From JBGLNJ01 sp034434835 (lineage in GTDB: Bacteria > Chloroflexota > Anaerolineae > Fen-1058): 64,000 bases of DNA. The stretch's first letter is position 1; every line of letters begins with the position of its first letter. The position numbers and the translations under genes are program-made. The stretch spans positions 1 to 64,000 of the forward strand of contig DAOTXX010000099.1 of the NCBI GenBank assembly GCA_034434835.1. Reading direction: 5' to 3'. Shown piece by piece: positions 27,509 through 36,637 of the stretch. Under the pieces are notes generated by a model. The model was not told the DNA's origin, did not search any database, and worked only from the letters and a program-made list of their open reading frames with translations.

Positions 27509-27788
27509 TAGTTTCCCTGTAGAGTGTTGGCGTTTCTATACCCAACGTGGGCACAATTTGCACTTTTGCGCCGCGCGTGGCGTAGGGGCAGGCCTTGCGC
27601 CTCCCTGAATGGGGGCGACCGCAACCCCCATGCGGGGGCAGGTGGTCGCCCCACCCCTGGCGGTTCACACAAAAGTCGTGACTACGACCGCCAGATCTGG
27701 CACTTGCCAAAGTCCAGTTATTAAAAGTGTCGGAGGCGCGCAGCGAGTGGGAAGCGCGACAACGGGCACAAGATCGTTGTGGTAAAAG
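27509..27788. repeat. Intergenic repeat, GGGGCAGG family
   Basis: The part from 27,573 to 27,660 contains GTAGGGGCAGGCCTTGCGCC and GGGGCGACCGCAACCCCCAT. A related copy in inverted orientation lies at 50,331-50,412. Otherwise nothing is seen between the convergent genes. Confidence 0.6.
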
Positions 27789-30356
27789 TCACCTCATGAC
27801 GAGCGGCAAATAGACATCATAACCGTTCACAAAAGCGCGGCGCAGGTAGACGTTGCCTATTCCGTCCGCGATGTAGGCCTGGTTGACAATGGGCGGTATC
27901 AGCGTGCCGGTGGCGGTGACCTGAGCAGCGTAGGTAATGTCAACCACTCCGTTCGCTTCCACTGCCCCGGACCAGGTGATCGTCTGCCCGTTCACGCCGG
28001 GCGCGCTGCCTGAGCTGGACGTCGGGCTGCCCTGTATCAGGAGCAGGGCAGGCAAGGTGTCGGTGAAAGAGACCGTGGCGCTGACTGTGCCGCTGTTGAC
28101 CAACTGCACGGTATACGTGATGATCTCCCCCACGGCGGCCTCGTCGGGGGCGACCATCTTGGTCGAGGTAGACAGGTCGGGGGCCGGCGGAGCCAGCAGC
28201 CGGAACACAAACACGTCGTCCGCGCCGCTATAGGTTTTGTACAGGGCGTGCGCGGTAGTGGGAAAGTCTGACGAATTGGTTTCGCCGACGACATAGACCC
28301 GATTCTGCTCATCCAACGCAATGGCGGTTCCTCCCCCCTCATAGACGTCCCCATTTGTCCCCAGAGCGATGTCGCAATTGCCATAGAACCCTTCCCAGAG
28401 ATTTCCTCCCAGGAAAGTGGAATAGAGCAGGTCGGCGGAGCCATTGCCGCCCGGATTCAGTTTGCTGACGAAAAAGTCAGAGCGCGCGTTACAGTTGCCA
28501 TCGGTGCCGCAGGTGGCGTCCAAAGCGCCGAAAGTGGTGGGAAAGCCGGGCGCGCCGGTCTTGCCGCACACATAGACGTGGTGAGCGCTGTCCAGGGCGA
28601 TGCCGTGGGCATACTCTGCATCATAGTCAACGCCCAAAAAGGTGGAATAGAGCAGATCGGCTGCTCCGTTCCCGCCGGGATTCAGTCGAAAGACAAAGGC
28701 GTCCTCATAGTTCCCCGGCGATTGGCGATCGAAAGCGCCGTCTGTGGTGGGAAAGTCGTTGTTGATAGAGGGAGCGAACACATTCCCGGTGACGCCGGTC
28801 ACATAGACGACCCCCGCCGCGTCCACAGCGAGGGCACTGCCCCACTCTGGGAATCCGCCGCCCACAAAGGTGCTGTACAGGAGGTCGCTTTGCCCCTGAC
28901 CGGCGGGGTTGAGTTTGACGACAAAAACATCGTCGTTCAGGCCGATGTCAAAGTTGGCGTAGGTGCGCTTGTAAGCGCCGGGCGTAGTGGGAAAGTCCTG
29001 TGAACTCGTATCTCCGGTCAAGTAAACCATACCCTGCGCATCCACGGCAATCGCCAGGCCACGGTCGTCGCCGCACTGATCCCCCAGGCCCGGGATCGTG
29101 ACGTGCGACCCACCCAGATAAGTAGCGTAAAGCAAATTTCCGTCGCCATCCATCTTGAGCACAAAGCCATCCGTGCAGCCGTTGTGTGTTGAGTCGAAGG
29201 GATTCCCTGTCGTCGCAAAATCGCTCGATTTGGTCCAACCGGTCAGGTAGGCGTTGCCGTTCGCATCGAAGGCGATGCCACGCGCCGCATCTTCGTCGGA
29301 GCCGCCGATGTAGGCGCTAAAGACTGGCGACACGTACACAGCCCCCCGCTTCATCTTGGTGACGAAAGCGTCCGACGCGCCACTCAAGGAGGTGCCGCCG
29401 GGTTGAGTGGGAAAGTTGCTCGACGTGGTCCAACCGGCGATCCAGACAGCGCGGCTGTCTGCGCCACGGTCCAGGATATCGCCCTGCCCGGAAAGAGCAA
29501 GGTCATAGACCCAGTCATGACCAGAGCCGCCCAGATAGGAGCCAAAGTAGGCTTCCTCTGGGTAAGCCATCTGAGCGGAGGCAGTGTCACCGGGCGCAGA
29601 GACTGTAAAGGGCGCTGTGATCTCGAAGGACTCGGCGGTCATGCGAACGACGGCGGGGTGATCGGTCGGGGGATCCCCCGCGACGGCCAACAGCGGGAGG
29701 GCCACGTCGCCCAGGAAAGTAGTCAGGCGCACATAGCCCGCCTCCACGACGGCCTCTTCTGCGCCTTCCACCCGCAGGCGCACGGCGGACAAATCGGCGC
29801 CGCCGCGCGCCTCCAGCCGCCACGGTAGAGGCGACCCTTGCGCCTGTTCCATCACCAGATCCACGCCAGGGTAGAGGTCCACGTAACGCACGCCACCCCA
29901 GACGGGCACGTTGACACGCCATCCGGCGGGGTCGCGGCCGTGGTAATAGTGCAACACGGTCTCCTGGCGGTTAAAGGGGCCCAAGCGGGGGTGCGGGTTG
30001 GCGCCGACGAAACTCAACTTCAGGTTGACTGCCCGGCGCGGTTCGGCCCGATCCCGCTTATCGGGGGAGGCCAATGTCTCGACGCGGGGGGACTCTACCC
30101 TGGTCAGCCACAGCGCGTCCTCCGTCAGCCAAAGTGTGGCAGACCATCCTTGCATCTGGAAGCGAGCGCGGGGATCGAACTGACCGACGTTTTCTATGAA
30201 CCTCACCGGGGAGGGCGAAAGGGTAACTGTGGGCGCCGGTTCCACCGGCTGTGTTCCTCCGACGGTGGCGATGCTTCCCAGAGAGAGCAGTAAAACGATC
30301 GGGGCCGTGATGGCCAAGACCTGAGTTGGGCGTAGCTGAAGCAAACGAGCTTTCAT
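27789..30356 (-). CDS. Secreted SBBP beta-propeller protein with DUF11 domain
   Basis: This 855-residue protein opens with a signal peptide after GGAGG at the ATG (30,356). An N-terminal domain with FIENVGQFDPRARFQMQG and YVDLYPGVDLVMEQ is typical of SBBP-containing proteins. It is followed by about seven repeats of the form AVDAAGVVYVTGVTG...FPTT...DAFVFRLNPGGNGAADLLYSTFLGG, which build a propeller. A DUF11-type beta-sandwich lies near the C-terminus (GEIITYTVQLVNSGTVSATVSFTDTLP). The chain ends with YDVYLPLVMR, the same kind of motif as in the giant protein. Its function is unknown; an outer-surface binding or adhesive role is inferred. It is transcribed convergently with the small secreted gene. 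Confidence 0.9.
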   Translation of the reverse strand: MKARLLQLRPTQVLAITAPIVLLLSLGSIATVGGTQPVEPAPTVTLSPSPVRFIENVGQFDPRARFQMQGWSATLWLTEDALWLTRVESPRVETLASPDKRDRAEPRRAVNLKLSFVGANPHPRLGPFNRQETVLHYYHGRDPAGWRVNVPVWGGVRYVDLYPGVDLVMEQAQGSPLPWRLEARGGADLSAVRLRVEGAEEAVVEAGYVRLTTFLGDVALPLLAVAGDPPTDHPAVVRMTAESFEITAPFTVSAPGDTASAQMAYPEEAYFGSYLGGSGHDWVYDLALSGQGDILDRGADSRAVWIAGWTTSSNFPTQPGGTSLSGASDAFVTKMKRGAVYVSPVFSAYIGGSDEDAARGIAFDANGNAYLTGWTKSSDFATTGNPFDSTHNGCTDGFVLKMDGDGNLLYATYLGGSHVTIPGLGDQCGDDRGLAIAVDAQGMVYLTGDTSSQDFPTTPGAYKRTYANFDIGLNDDVFVVKLNPAGQGQSDLLYSTFVGGGFPEWGSALAVDAAGVVYVTGVTGNVFAPSINNDFPTTDGAFDRQSPGNYEDAFVFRLNPGGNGAADLLYSTFLGVDYDAEYAHGIALDSAHHVYVCGKTGAPGFPTTFGALDATCGTDGNCNARSDFFVSKLNPGGNGSADLLYSTFLGGNLWEGFYGNCDIALGTNGDVYEGGGTAIALDEQNRVYVVGETNSSDFPTTAHALYKTYSGADDVFVFRLLAPPAPDLSTSTKMVAPDEAAVGEIITYTVQLVNSGTVSATVSFTDTLPALLLIQGSPTSSSGSAPGVNGQTITWSGAVEANGVVDITYAAQVTATGTLIPPIVNQAYIADGIGNVYLRRAFVNGYDVYLPLVMR

Positions 30357-30544
30357 TGTATACCTCCGGGTCTTTGCGTGAACAGAGCTCAAGCTGCATT
30401 GGGCCTGAGCCTATTCTATCCCAGATCAAGAGAGGACACAATGGCTAAAGCCATGCGAATCAAAGACTATGGCAAAGTGGCTGCTACCGACTGGTGCTTG
30501 TTCCATCTCCCGCCACCCCAGAAACACATCGCAGGCATCCTGGT

Positions 30545-30573
30545 TTGTGACTTGCCAAACACGAGAGTAAAAT
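30545..30573 (+). promoter_or_regulatory. Possible promoter of the RraA-like gene
   Basis: TTGTGA and TAAAAT are separated by 17 nt and lie 45 bp before the preferred ATG. Confidence 0.45.
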
Positions 30574-30617
30574 AGAAGGGCCGCGAAGAGGCAAGCCAGT
30601 TGAAAAGGATGATGTTT

Positions 30618-31343
30618 ATGATTCGACGTGAGACATTGGACAAGCTGCGCAAGTTTGACACGCCGACGGTCTGCAACATCATCGAACTGTTCGACGTGCG
30701 TCCGCGCAACACGGGATTTATGGACGACCGTATCAGGGCGTGTTTTCCCGAAATGCCGCCCATTGTTGGCTTTGCGGCCACGGCAACGTTTCGCGCTTCT
30801 GCGCCGCCGCGAAGAGGCGATGCTTATTCCAGCACAGAAGCGCAAGTGGAACGCTTTGGCGAACTCTCCGGCCCGCCGGTCGTCGTCTTTCAAGATTTGG
30901 ACCAGCCCCCCGTCGCGGCGACGTTCGGCGAAATCATGTGCACCATCTACAAGACTTTTGGCGCACAGGGGCTCATCACCAGTGGCGCAGGCCGTGACCT
31001 GGATCAGGTGCGGCGGCTTGGCTTTCCGGTCTTTACCCGCGGGACCATCTGCGCGCACGGATATTGCCACATTCCGCAGATTCACGTCCCTGTGCATGTG
31101 GGCGGCATTGCCATCTATCCTGACGACCTGCTCCACGCCGACTGCAACGGCATCACGACCATTCCCATCGAGATTGCATCTGAATTGGCCGACATCGGCG
31201 ACGAGTTTGTCGCGGCTGAGGCCGTCATCCTGAACGGCCTGAGTGAGCCGAGTCTATCTATCAAGCGAGCGGCTGAGCTGAGGGCCGAATCGCGGGATCG
31301 CATTGAAAAGCTGCGTCAGCGCGTCTCCCGCGCCCGAGGTTGA
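30618..31343 (+). CDS. RraA / HMG-CHA aldolase family protein
   Basis: The 241-residue product resembles the RraA-like fold shared by 4-hydroxy-4-methyl-2-oxoglutarate/CHA aldolases and regulators of RNase E. The N-terminus LRKFDTPTVCNIIELFDVRP, the Gly-rich GAQGLITSGAGRDLDQVRRLGFPVF and the IYPDDLLHADCNGITTIP motif are all family hallmarks. The Arg-Asp pair in GAGRD that binds substrate and metal in the aldolases is kept, which favours an aldolase or oxaloacetate decarboxylase activity over pure RNase E control. The substrate is unknown. Several starts compete; 30,618 is chosen because AAAAGGA lies 8 nt upstream. No partner gene nearby suggests a pathway. Confidence 0.85.
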   Translation: MIRRETLDKLRKFDTPTVCNIIELFDVRPRNTGFMDDRIRACFPEMPPIVGFAATATFRASAPPRRGDAYSSTEAQVERFGELSGPPVVVFQDLDQPPVAATFGEIMCTIYKTFGAQGLITSGAGRDLDQVRRLGFPVFTRGTICAHGYCHIPQIHVPVHVGGIAIYPDDLLHADCNGITTIPIEIASELADIGDEFVAAEAVILNGLSEPSLSIKRAAELRAESRDRIEKLRQRVSRARG

Positions 31344-31405
31344 CTTGTGTAGAAAATAATCCGGGCCTTTGAAGCGCCTGAATGGATTGAAAAAGACCAT
31401 CCATG

Positions 31406-31633
31406 TTATCCCTGCCACTCGGCCAGGCGGCGCAGCCGGAGTTGTAATTGGGCGAGAGCCGCTTGCCGTTCGGAGGCAAACAAGCTCGCCGTCCGTTGCA
31501 ACTGTGGTTCGAAAGCGCGTTGCAGCGTCAGCCACTGGCGAACGCTCTCGTGAATAGTCATACCCTGCAGCAGGCGTGTCTCGTCTGCCTCCAAGGCATA
31601 CTGGCTTTCTCGCAATGCGCCCAGTTCCCGCAC
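31406..31633 (-). CDS. Small hypothetical protein downstream of comM
   Basis: The 75-residue product uses a GTG start (31,633) with GAGGAG about 7 nt upstream, and lies 13 bp after the comM stop on the same strand, so the two are likely cotranscribed. It is highly charged and Gln/Leu/Arg-rich (RAFEPQLQRTASLFASERQA), predicted by eye to be mostly alpha-helical, possibly a coiled coil. No membrane segment or Cys is seen. I do not recognise a family. The good ribosome site and tight spacing are the main evidence that it is real. Confidence 0.6.
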   Translation of the reverse strand: MRELGALRESQYALEADETRLLQGMTIHESVRQWLTLQRAFEPQLQRTASLFASERQAALAQLQLRLRRLAEWQG

Positions 31634-31646
31634 GATTTACTCCTCG

Positions 31647-33170
31647 TTATTCCTGCCTTCTCGGCCGATACTGGATCGCCTCGGCCAGATGCGCCGGGGC
31701 GATGCCGTCACTCCCGGCCAAGTCCGCAATCGTCCGCGCGATCTTGAGCACGCGATGAAACGCTCGCGCGGAAAGTTGGAGTTGCTGCATGGCCGCGCGC
31801 ATGAGCGATTGCCCCGTCGCGTCCAACTTGCAGAACACGCGCACGTCCGCGGGCGTCATATCGGCGTTACACACCACGCGCGCATCGTACGCGGCAAATC
31901 GCTGACGTTGCCGTTCGCGCGCGGTCTCCACTCGCGCGGCGACGACCGACGACGGCTCGCCCAATCGCTCGCCCGTGAGCTTTTCATACGGCACGCGCGG
32001 CACCTCGACGTGGATGTCAATCCGATCGAGCAGTGGCCCGCTGATGCGTTTCTGGTAGCGCGTGACCATCGAGGGAGCGCAGGTACATTCTTTGGTCGGG
32101 TCGCCATAGTAACCGCACGGGCAAGGGTTCATCGCGGCAACGAGTTGAAAGTTGGCCGGAAACGTCAGTGTGCCCGCTGCGCGGCTGATGGTGACGATCT
32201 TGTCTTCGAGCGGTTGGCGCAAAACTTCGAGCGAGCGCTGGTCGAATTCGGGCAGCTCGTCGAGGAACAGCACGCCGCGATGCGCCAGGCTGATCTCGCC
32301 CGGGCGCGGCACGCGCCCGCCGCCGACCAGACCGGCGTGGCTGATCGTGTGATGCGGCGCGCGAAACGGTCGCTGGCGGATGAGTGGGGTATCGGACGGG
32401 AGCATGTCGGCCACGCTGTAAATGCGCGTGACCTCGAGCGACTCTTCGAGCGTCATGCTGGGTAAAATGCCGGGCAGCGCGCGCGCGACCAACGTCTTGC
32501 CCGCGCCGGGCGGCCCGACCATGATCACGTTATGCCCGCCCGCCGCAGCGACTTCGATCGCGCGCTTGACGTGTTCCTGCCCGCGGATCTCTTGCAGGTC
32601 GGTCACTGCCAGGCTGACCTGGGGGGAAGCGGGCACGCTGGCTTGCGGCGCGATGGGAGCGATGCCGTGCAGGTGATTGACCAGATCGGCCAGGCTGCTC
32701 ACTGGCACGATCTCGACGCCGGGGATGAGCGCGGCTTCGGCGGCGTCATCGGCCGGCACGAACAGATGCTCGAACGCGCGCTCGCGGGCGAGGGCCGCAA
32801 TCGAGAGCACGCCGCGAATGTGCCGCACCGCGCCGTCCAGCCCCAGCTCGCCGACGACCAGCGACCCCTGCAGCGATTCGAGCGGGATCTGCCCGGTCGC
32901 CGCCAGCACGCCAAGTGCGATCGGCAGATCGTAACTGGGGCCGGCCTTGCGCAAGTCCGCCGGGGCCAGGTTGACCGTGACCCGCCCGCCGTGCATCGTC
33001 AGCCCGCTGTTCTTGATCGCGGCGCGCACCCGCTCGGCGGACTCTTTGACGGCGGCGTCGGGCAGGCCCACGAGCGTGAACGTTGGCAAGCCGCGCCCGG
33101 TGTCCACTTCAACCTGGACGATTTGGCCTTCTAGCCCGATGACAGCGCACGTGTGGACTTGAGCAAGCAT
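31647..33170 (-). CDS. comM: YifB/ComM-type Mg-chelatase-like AAA+ ATPase
   Basis: ComM is a hexameric helicase that helps branch migration during natural transformation. The 507-residue protein has the N-terminal domain starting MLAQVHTCAVIGLEGQIVQV, the Lon-protease-like fold (VNLAPADLRKAGPSYDLPIA), Walker A MVGPPGAGKTLVAR, Walker B GVLFLDELPEF, and a C-terminal AAA lid with ARAFHRVLKIARTIADL. A Cys-rich loop (AAMNPCPCGYYGDPTKECTC) is present as in the family. ATG at 33,170 was chosen because AGGA lies 5 nt before it. Length is normal. No other competence gene is in the window. Confidence 0.93.
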   Translation of the reverse strand: MLAQVHTCAVIGLEGQIVQVEVDTGRGLPTFTLVGLPDAAVKESAERVRAAIKNSGLTMHGGRVTVNLAPADLRKAGPSYDLPIALGVLAATGQIPLESLQGSLVVGELGLDGAVRHIRGVLSIAALARERAFEHLFVPADDAAEAALIPGVEIVPVSSLADLVNHLHGIAPIAPQASVPASPQVSLAVTDLQEIRGQEHVKRAIEVAAAGGHNVIMVGPPGAGKTLVARALPGILPSMTLEESLEVTRIYSVADMLPSDTPLIRQRPFRAPHHTISHAGLVGGGRVPRPGEISLAHRGVLFLDELPEFDQRSLEVLRQPLEDKIVTISRAAGTLTFPANFQLVAAMNPCPCGYYGDPTKECTCAPSMVTRYQKRISGPLLDRIDIHVEVPRVPYEKLTGERLGEPSSVVAARVETARERQRQRFAAYDARVVCNADMTPADVRVFCKLDATGQSLMRAAMQQLQLSARAFHRVLKIARTIADLAGSDGIAPAHLAEAIQYRPRRQE

Positions 33171-33305
33171 ACGCATCCTGGCAGCGTTAGAGTTTGCCTG
33201 AAAGCAAGTTCAGGGCGGACCGCTACGCGAGTCCGCCGCTGGACGATGGTCCAGCGAGAGCCATCGAGTGCTGCCAGTTTAGCACAACACGGGCCGGTTG
33301 AAAAG

Positions 33306-33340
33306 CAAGACCCGAAGGAGGTGGTCTCCTTCGGGTCTTG
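33306..33340 (-). terminator. Terminator of the ferritin gene
   Basis: A 15-bp perfect stem (33,306-33,320 with 33,326-33,340) is followed by GCTTTTC on the minus strand, 8 nt past the ferritin stop. Confidence 0.85.
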
Positions 33341-33347
33341 CGAGATT

Positions 33348-33842
33348 CTAGTCTTTGCCGCGCTTGCCCAATTCGTGATCGAGCATGAGGACGGCCGTGC
33401 CGCGCTCTTCGATCATCTGGAGTTGGGCGATGATCTCGGTCGCGTTCTTTTCTTCCTCGACCTGCTCGCTGATGAACCACTGGAGCATGACCTGGCTGGC
33501 GTAATCGTTTTCCTTGAGCGCCAGCGCGTACAGCTTATGGATGAGGCCAGTCACCTTTTGCTCGTGCTCGAGCACCTGCTGAAAGGCCTCCAGGGACGAT
33601 TTCCATTCGGATGGCGGTTGAGCGATCGCCAACAGCTTGACTGTGCCGCCGCGCTCGTGGACATAGTCATAGAACTTGAGCGCGTGTTCCTGCTCCTCTT
33701 CGAACTGGATGCGCAGCCACTTGGCAAAGCCGGGCAGGTTGCGCTCCTCAAAGTACGCCGACATGGACAGATACAGATAGGCCGAATACAACTCGTTCTT
33801 GATTTGCTCATTGATGGCATCTTGCATGGCTTGGCTGATCAT
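33348..33842 (-). CDS. ftnA: Non-haem ferritin
   Basis: Ferritin oxidises and stores iron in a 24-subunit cage. The 164-residue product has the helical ferritin layout: NELYSAYLYLSMSAYFEERN with the first ferroxidase Glu, then FEEEQEHALKFYDYVHERGG with the ExxH motif, and FISEQVEEEKNATEIIAQLQ with further metal ligands. There is no haem-binding Met pattern of bacterioferritin. A single-gene unit with an intrinsic terminator directly after the stop; a GGAGG ribosome site precedes the ATG. No Fur box could be recognised with certainty in the 170-bp upstream gap. Confidence 0.93.
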   Translation of the reverse strand: MISQAMQDAINEQIKNELYSAYLYLSMSAYFEERNLPGFAKWLRIQFEEEQEHALKFYDYVHERGGTVKLLAIAQPPSEWKSSLEAFQQVLEHEQKVTGLIHKLYALALKENDYASQVMLQWFISEQVEEEKNATEIIAQLQMIEERGTAVLMLDHELGKRGKD

Positions 33843-34013
33843 GTGGTTTTCCTCCTTTTGGGTAGTTGTCTCAGCTTTAGATGCTGTGTATGGCTGACAG
33901 GTTGCATTATACCCGAAAATGGAACGTCACGCAGGTATGCAATCTGCGTGAGTTGAGTCCCGTCAGATGTAGAATCTTTCTGGATCGATCTCCTCGTGCA
34001 GCAGCCGCATGGT

Positions 34014-34553
34014 TCATGTCGAATTCGGTATCCGCGCTTTACGGCGTGCTGCCTTTGCCTGACTTGCGAATTTGTTGATCTGATGGTAATGGGCTTGCTC
34101 GTCCTTGATTTCGACTTGAAGCAGGCTGGCGATGGTCTCTTTGTATCCTTTCCAACGCACCCCCCGATCTTGATCGAAATCATTTTCTGGGACGGTCTGA
34201 AGAAACGCTACCAACTTGCGATGAGATTGCGCTGCCGAGGAGAGGAGTTTGGTCACAGTACCTTTTTTGTATTTCTTGACCAGTTGGGCATTGTAGGTCC
34301 TCCAATTGCGGTCGTAATGGGCAAAAAAGCTTGGTAGCTTGCCGGATAAAAGCTCTTGGACAGCTTTCAGGTTGGTGTGATCCCACCCAATGAGGTGGGC
34401 CACCAGGTCTCTTGTAGACCACGTGCCGAGAAAAACTTGATCCTGCTGGTCTGGAGAAAGTGCAGATACTGCGCCCAGAATGTCCTGGCGCACCTGGACG
34501 AGATCGGCAATCAGCCGATCCTTCCTGATGCCACGACGTTGCCTGCGGCTCAT
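34014..34553 (-). CDS. DinB/ClbS-DfsB-like family protein
   Basis: The 179-residue product shows an N-terminal helical region (RKDRLIADLVQVRQDILGAV), then FLGTWSTRDLVAHLIGWDHTNLKAVQELL, with the His that ligates metal in DinB-type four-helix bundles, and a C-terminal DEQAHYHQINKF. This pattern fits the ClbS/DfsB (DUF1706-like) branch of the DinB superfamily; ClbS itself protects against colibactin, but most members are uncharacterised. The longer in-frame start at 34,592 would translate the end of the inverted-repeat element, so 34,553 is preferred. Specific function unknown. Confidence 0.75.
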   Translation of the reverse strand: MSRRQRRGIRKDRLIADLVQVRQDILGAVSALSPDQQDQVFLGTWSTRDLVAHLIGWDHTNLKAVQELLSGKLPSFFAHYDRNWRTYNAQLVKKYKKGTVTKLLSSAAQSHRKLVAFLQTVPENDFDQDRGVRWKGYKETIASLLQVEIKDEQAHYHQINKFASQAKAARRKARIPNST

Positions 34554-34578
34554 GTGCAGCGTTGCCTTTCGCCCTTTG

Positions 34579-34705
34579 TATACGGAGCGCACTTGGATTT
34601 TGTGAATTGGCCCGTAGTGACGACTTTAGTCGTCCAGGTTGGCAAGCGACTCAAGTCGCTACTACGAGCCGCTGAAATTCACAAATCTGAAAGGCGATCA
34701 GTATA
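34579..34705 (+). repeat. MITE-like element, copy A of a perfect inverted pair
   Basis: The element has imperfect terminal inverted repeats of about 30 bp, each beginning TATAC and ending TTGTGAATT. Inside are two small palindromes, GACGACTTTAGTCGTC and AGCGACTCAAGTCGCT. It is base-for-base the reverse complement of 37,312-37,437. No transposase is inside. Confidence 0.92.
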
Positions 34706-34744
34706 CAAGGGCCGTGCAGCCTCCGCAAGTTTGCCACGTGTATT

Positions 34745-36559
34745 CTACTCCAAGTTCAGCGCGCGGGCGAATTCGGATTGAAAATCGCGTTCGGCGGTGA
34801 GTTCGACGTATTCGACTTGCTGCGCGATGCGGACGGCGCGCTCGCGCTCCGCCACCGACAGCAGAGCCATCCGCGCGCCCGCCCCGGCAGCATTGCCCAC
34901 CTGTTTGAAGCGATGCCGGTCCACGCGCGGGAACATGCCGATGTCAATGCCGCTCTGCACGTCGAGATAAGTCCCAAAGGCCCCGGCGATGATGACTTGA
35001 TCGATCTCGGCCTCGGTGATGCCCGTGTGCTTGAGCAGGATGTTGACGCCCGCGCGCATCGCGCCTTTGGCCAGTTGGATCTCGGCCACGTCCGAACGGC
35101 TGAAGGTGATCTCGCGTCCGTCGTTTTCGCTCCCCGCCACGACGACAAATTCCAGCCCGTGATCGCCGCGGCGGACGCGCGGCCCTTCTTGCATCGCTCC
35201 GCGCGAGTTGATGATGCCCGCGTGACGCATTTCTGCCACCAGGTCGAGGATGCCCGATCCGCACAACCCAACCGGCGGTTCATCTTCGACTGTCTTGAAC
35301 AACACACGCCCATCGCGGATGGACACCTCTTCGATGGCGCCCGGCGCCGCGCGCATCCCAAATCGGATGTGCGCGCCTTCAAACGCCGGGCCAGAGGCCG
35401 TCGAGCAAGACAGATGTCGCCCGTTGGCGATCAGGCTGACTTCGGTGTTGGTGCCAATGTCCATCCCCAGCACCACGCCGCTCGTCGAGTCGAGGGTCAT
35501 GTTCGTAGCCAGCAGCATGGCGACGTGATCCGCACCGACGAATCCCGCGATGCTGGGCAAGAGATGAACATACGCCCCAGGCGCAAGCGCCAGTCCCACG
35601 TCACGCGCTTGTACGTCCATCGCTGCGCTCTCCGCCGGGACGTAAGGCGCCAGTCCCAACTGCCGGACCGGCAAGCCCAGGAAAAGATGATGCATCGCCG
35701 TGTTGCCGACGATGACGGCATCGGCAATGTCGGCCACGTCGCGCCGGACTTGATTGCACAACTCTCCGGCCAGTTGATTGAGCGCGGTAACGATGGCGGA
35801 TCGCAGCGATTCAGCGCCGGAGGGATGGCTGAGTGCGTGGCTGATGCGCGCCATCACGTCTTCGCCGTAGGCGATCTGCGGATTCATCGCGCCCGCAGAA
35901 GCCAACGTCTCGCCGCTGTTCAGATGCACCAGGTACGCGGCGAGCTTGGTCGTGCCAATATCTACGGCCAGACCGAGCGGCGCAGTGCCCGGCGGCCTGA
36001 TGGCGACGACCGACTGCTGACTGCTGACCGCAGTGGACCGCACAAAGACAGAGGCTCTGAAATCCCACGCGCGCAAATCTTCGGGCAGGTGGCGCAGCAC
36101 GGGCAGGTCAATCAGCATGTCCGGCGAGTCCAGCGCGCCGCGCAAGCGTGCCGCGTCGGAGCGGAGATCGTGGAGCGTCGGCGGGTCAAGGCGCACGTCA
36201 AGGGCTTGCGCCGCCGGGTGCAGTTCGACGGCGGGGGCCTGCCCCTCGGTTTGTGTGCGCTGCGCGGTGACGAGCGACTCGGGTGGGACGTGGACGCGCA
36301 CATCGCCCACGATCTGGGTCTGGCAGGCCAGCCTCCAACCTGCCTGGACGTCGGCCTCGCCCAATTCGGCTTTTTCGGTGTGGGAGGGCGGCGAGACCTT
36401 GCCCGACATCACGCGGACGATACATCGCCCGCACGAACCTTCGCCGCCGCAGACCGCGGTCAACATCACCCCGGCTCGCTGCGCCGCATCCAACAGCGTC
36501 GCTCCGGTCTCGCACTCGATGCGTCTGCCAATCGGTTCAAAGTCTATTGGGTGGCTCAT
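34745..36559 (-). CDS. RACo-like corrinoid activation ferredoxin/ASKHA protein
   Basis: This family (DUF4445; RACo, RamA-related) uses a 2Fe-2S ferredoxin domain and ATP to re-reduce inactive Co(II) corrinoid proteins. The 604-residue protein has an N-terminal ferredoxin with AVCGGEGSCGRC and a fourth Cys in WRLACQTQI. Linker and middle domains follow, then the ASKHA ATPase domain with GLAVDIGTTKLAAYLVHL, VLGMDIGTNTEVSLIANG and GAFGTYLDV. Start at 36,559: earlier methionines translate heptad-repeat DNA. A heptad array (GACTGCT units, about 36,008-36,034) interrupts the linker. The partner gene lies immediately upstream. No corrinoid protein or methyltransferase lies nearby, so the target is unknown. 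Confidence 0.9.
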   Translation of the reverse strand: MSHPIDFEPIGRRIECETGATLLDAAQRAGVMLTAVCGGEGSCGRCIVRVMSGKVSPPSHTEKAELGEADVQAGWRLACQTQIVGDVRVHVPPESLVTAQRTQTEGQAPAVELHPAAQALDVRLDPPTLHDLRSDAARLRGALDSPDMLIDLPVLRHLPEDLRAWDFRASVFVRSTAVSSQQSVVAIRPPGTAPLGLAVDIGTTKLAAYLVHLNSGETLASAGAMNPQIAYGEDVMARISHALSHPSGAESLRSAIVTALNQLAGELCNQVRRDVADIADAVIVGNTAMHHLFLGLPVRQLGLAPYVPAESAAMDVQARDVGLALAPGAYVHLLPSIAGFVGADHVAMLLATNMTLDSTSGVVLGMDIGTNTEVSLIANGRHLSCSTASGPAFEGAHIRFGMRAAPGAIEEVSIRDGRVLFKTVEDEPPVGLCGSGILDLVAEMRHAGIINSRGAMQEGPRVRRGDHGLEFVVVAGSENDGREITFSRSDVAEIQLAKGAMRAGVNILLKHTGITEAEIDQVIIAGAFGTYLDVQSGIDIGMFPRVDRHRFKQVGNAAGAGARMALLSVAERERAVRIAQQVEYVELTAERDFQSEFARALNLE

Positions 36560-36571
36560 GTTGTTCTTGGA

Positions 36572-36637
36572 ATCAAACGTCAAACGTGAAACGTCATGAC
36601 GTTTGACGCTTGACGTTCGACGCTTGAAACTTGACGG
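36572..36637. repeat. Heptad array flipping orientation at a palindrome
   Basis: Units GTCAAAC and GTGAAAC run up to ACGTCATGACGT, after which the reverse-complement words ACGCTTG and ACGTTCG continue. The array spans the gap between the two corrinoid genes and provides the C-terminal codons of the upstream one. Confidence 0.85.

Noticed and set aside
30426..31136. A 236-codon minus-strand ORF opposite the RraA-like gene
   Set aside because: It is a shadow of a recognisable aldolase-family protein on the plus strand.
34554..34592. A longer N-terminus for the DinB-like protein
   Set aside because: The additional codons are the end of the 126-bp repeat element and its flank, and the family N-terminus begins at the later methionine.
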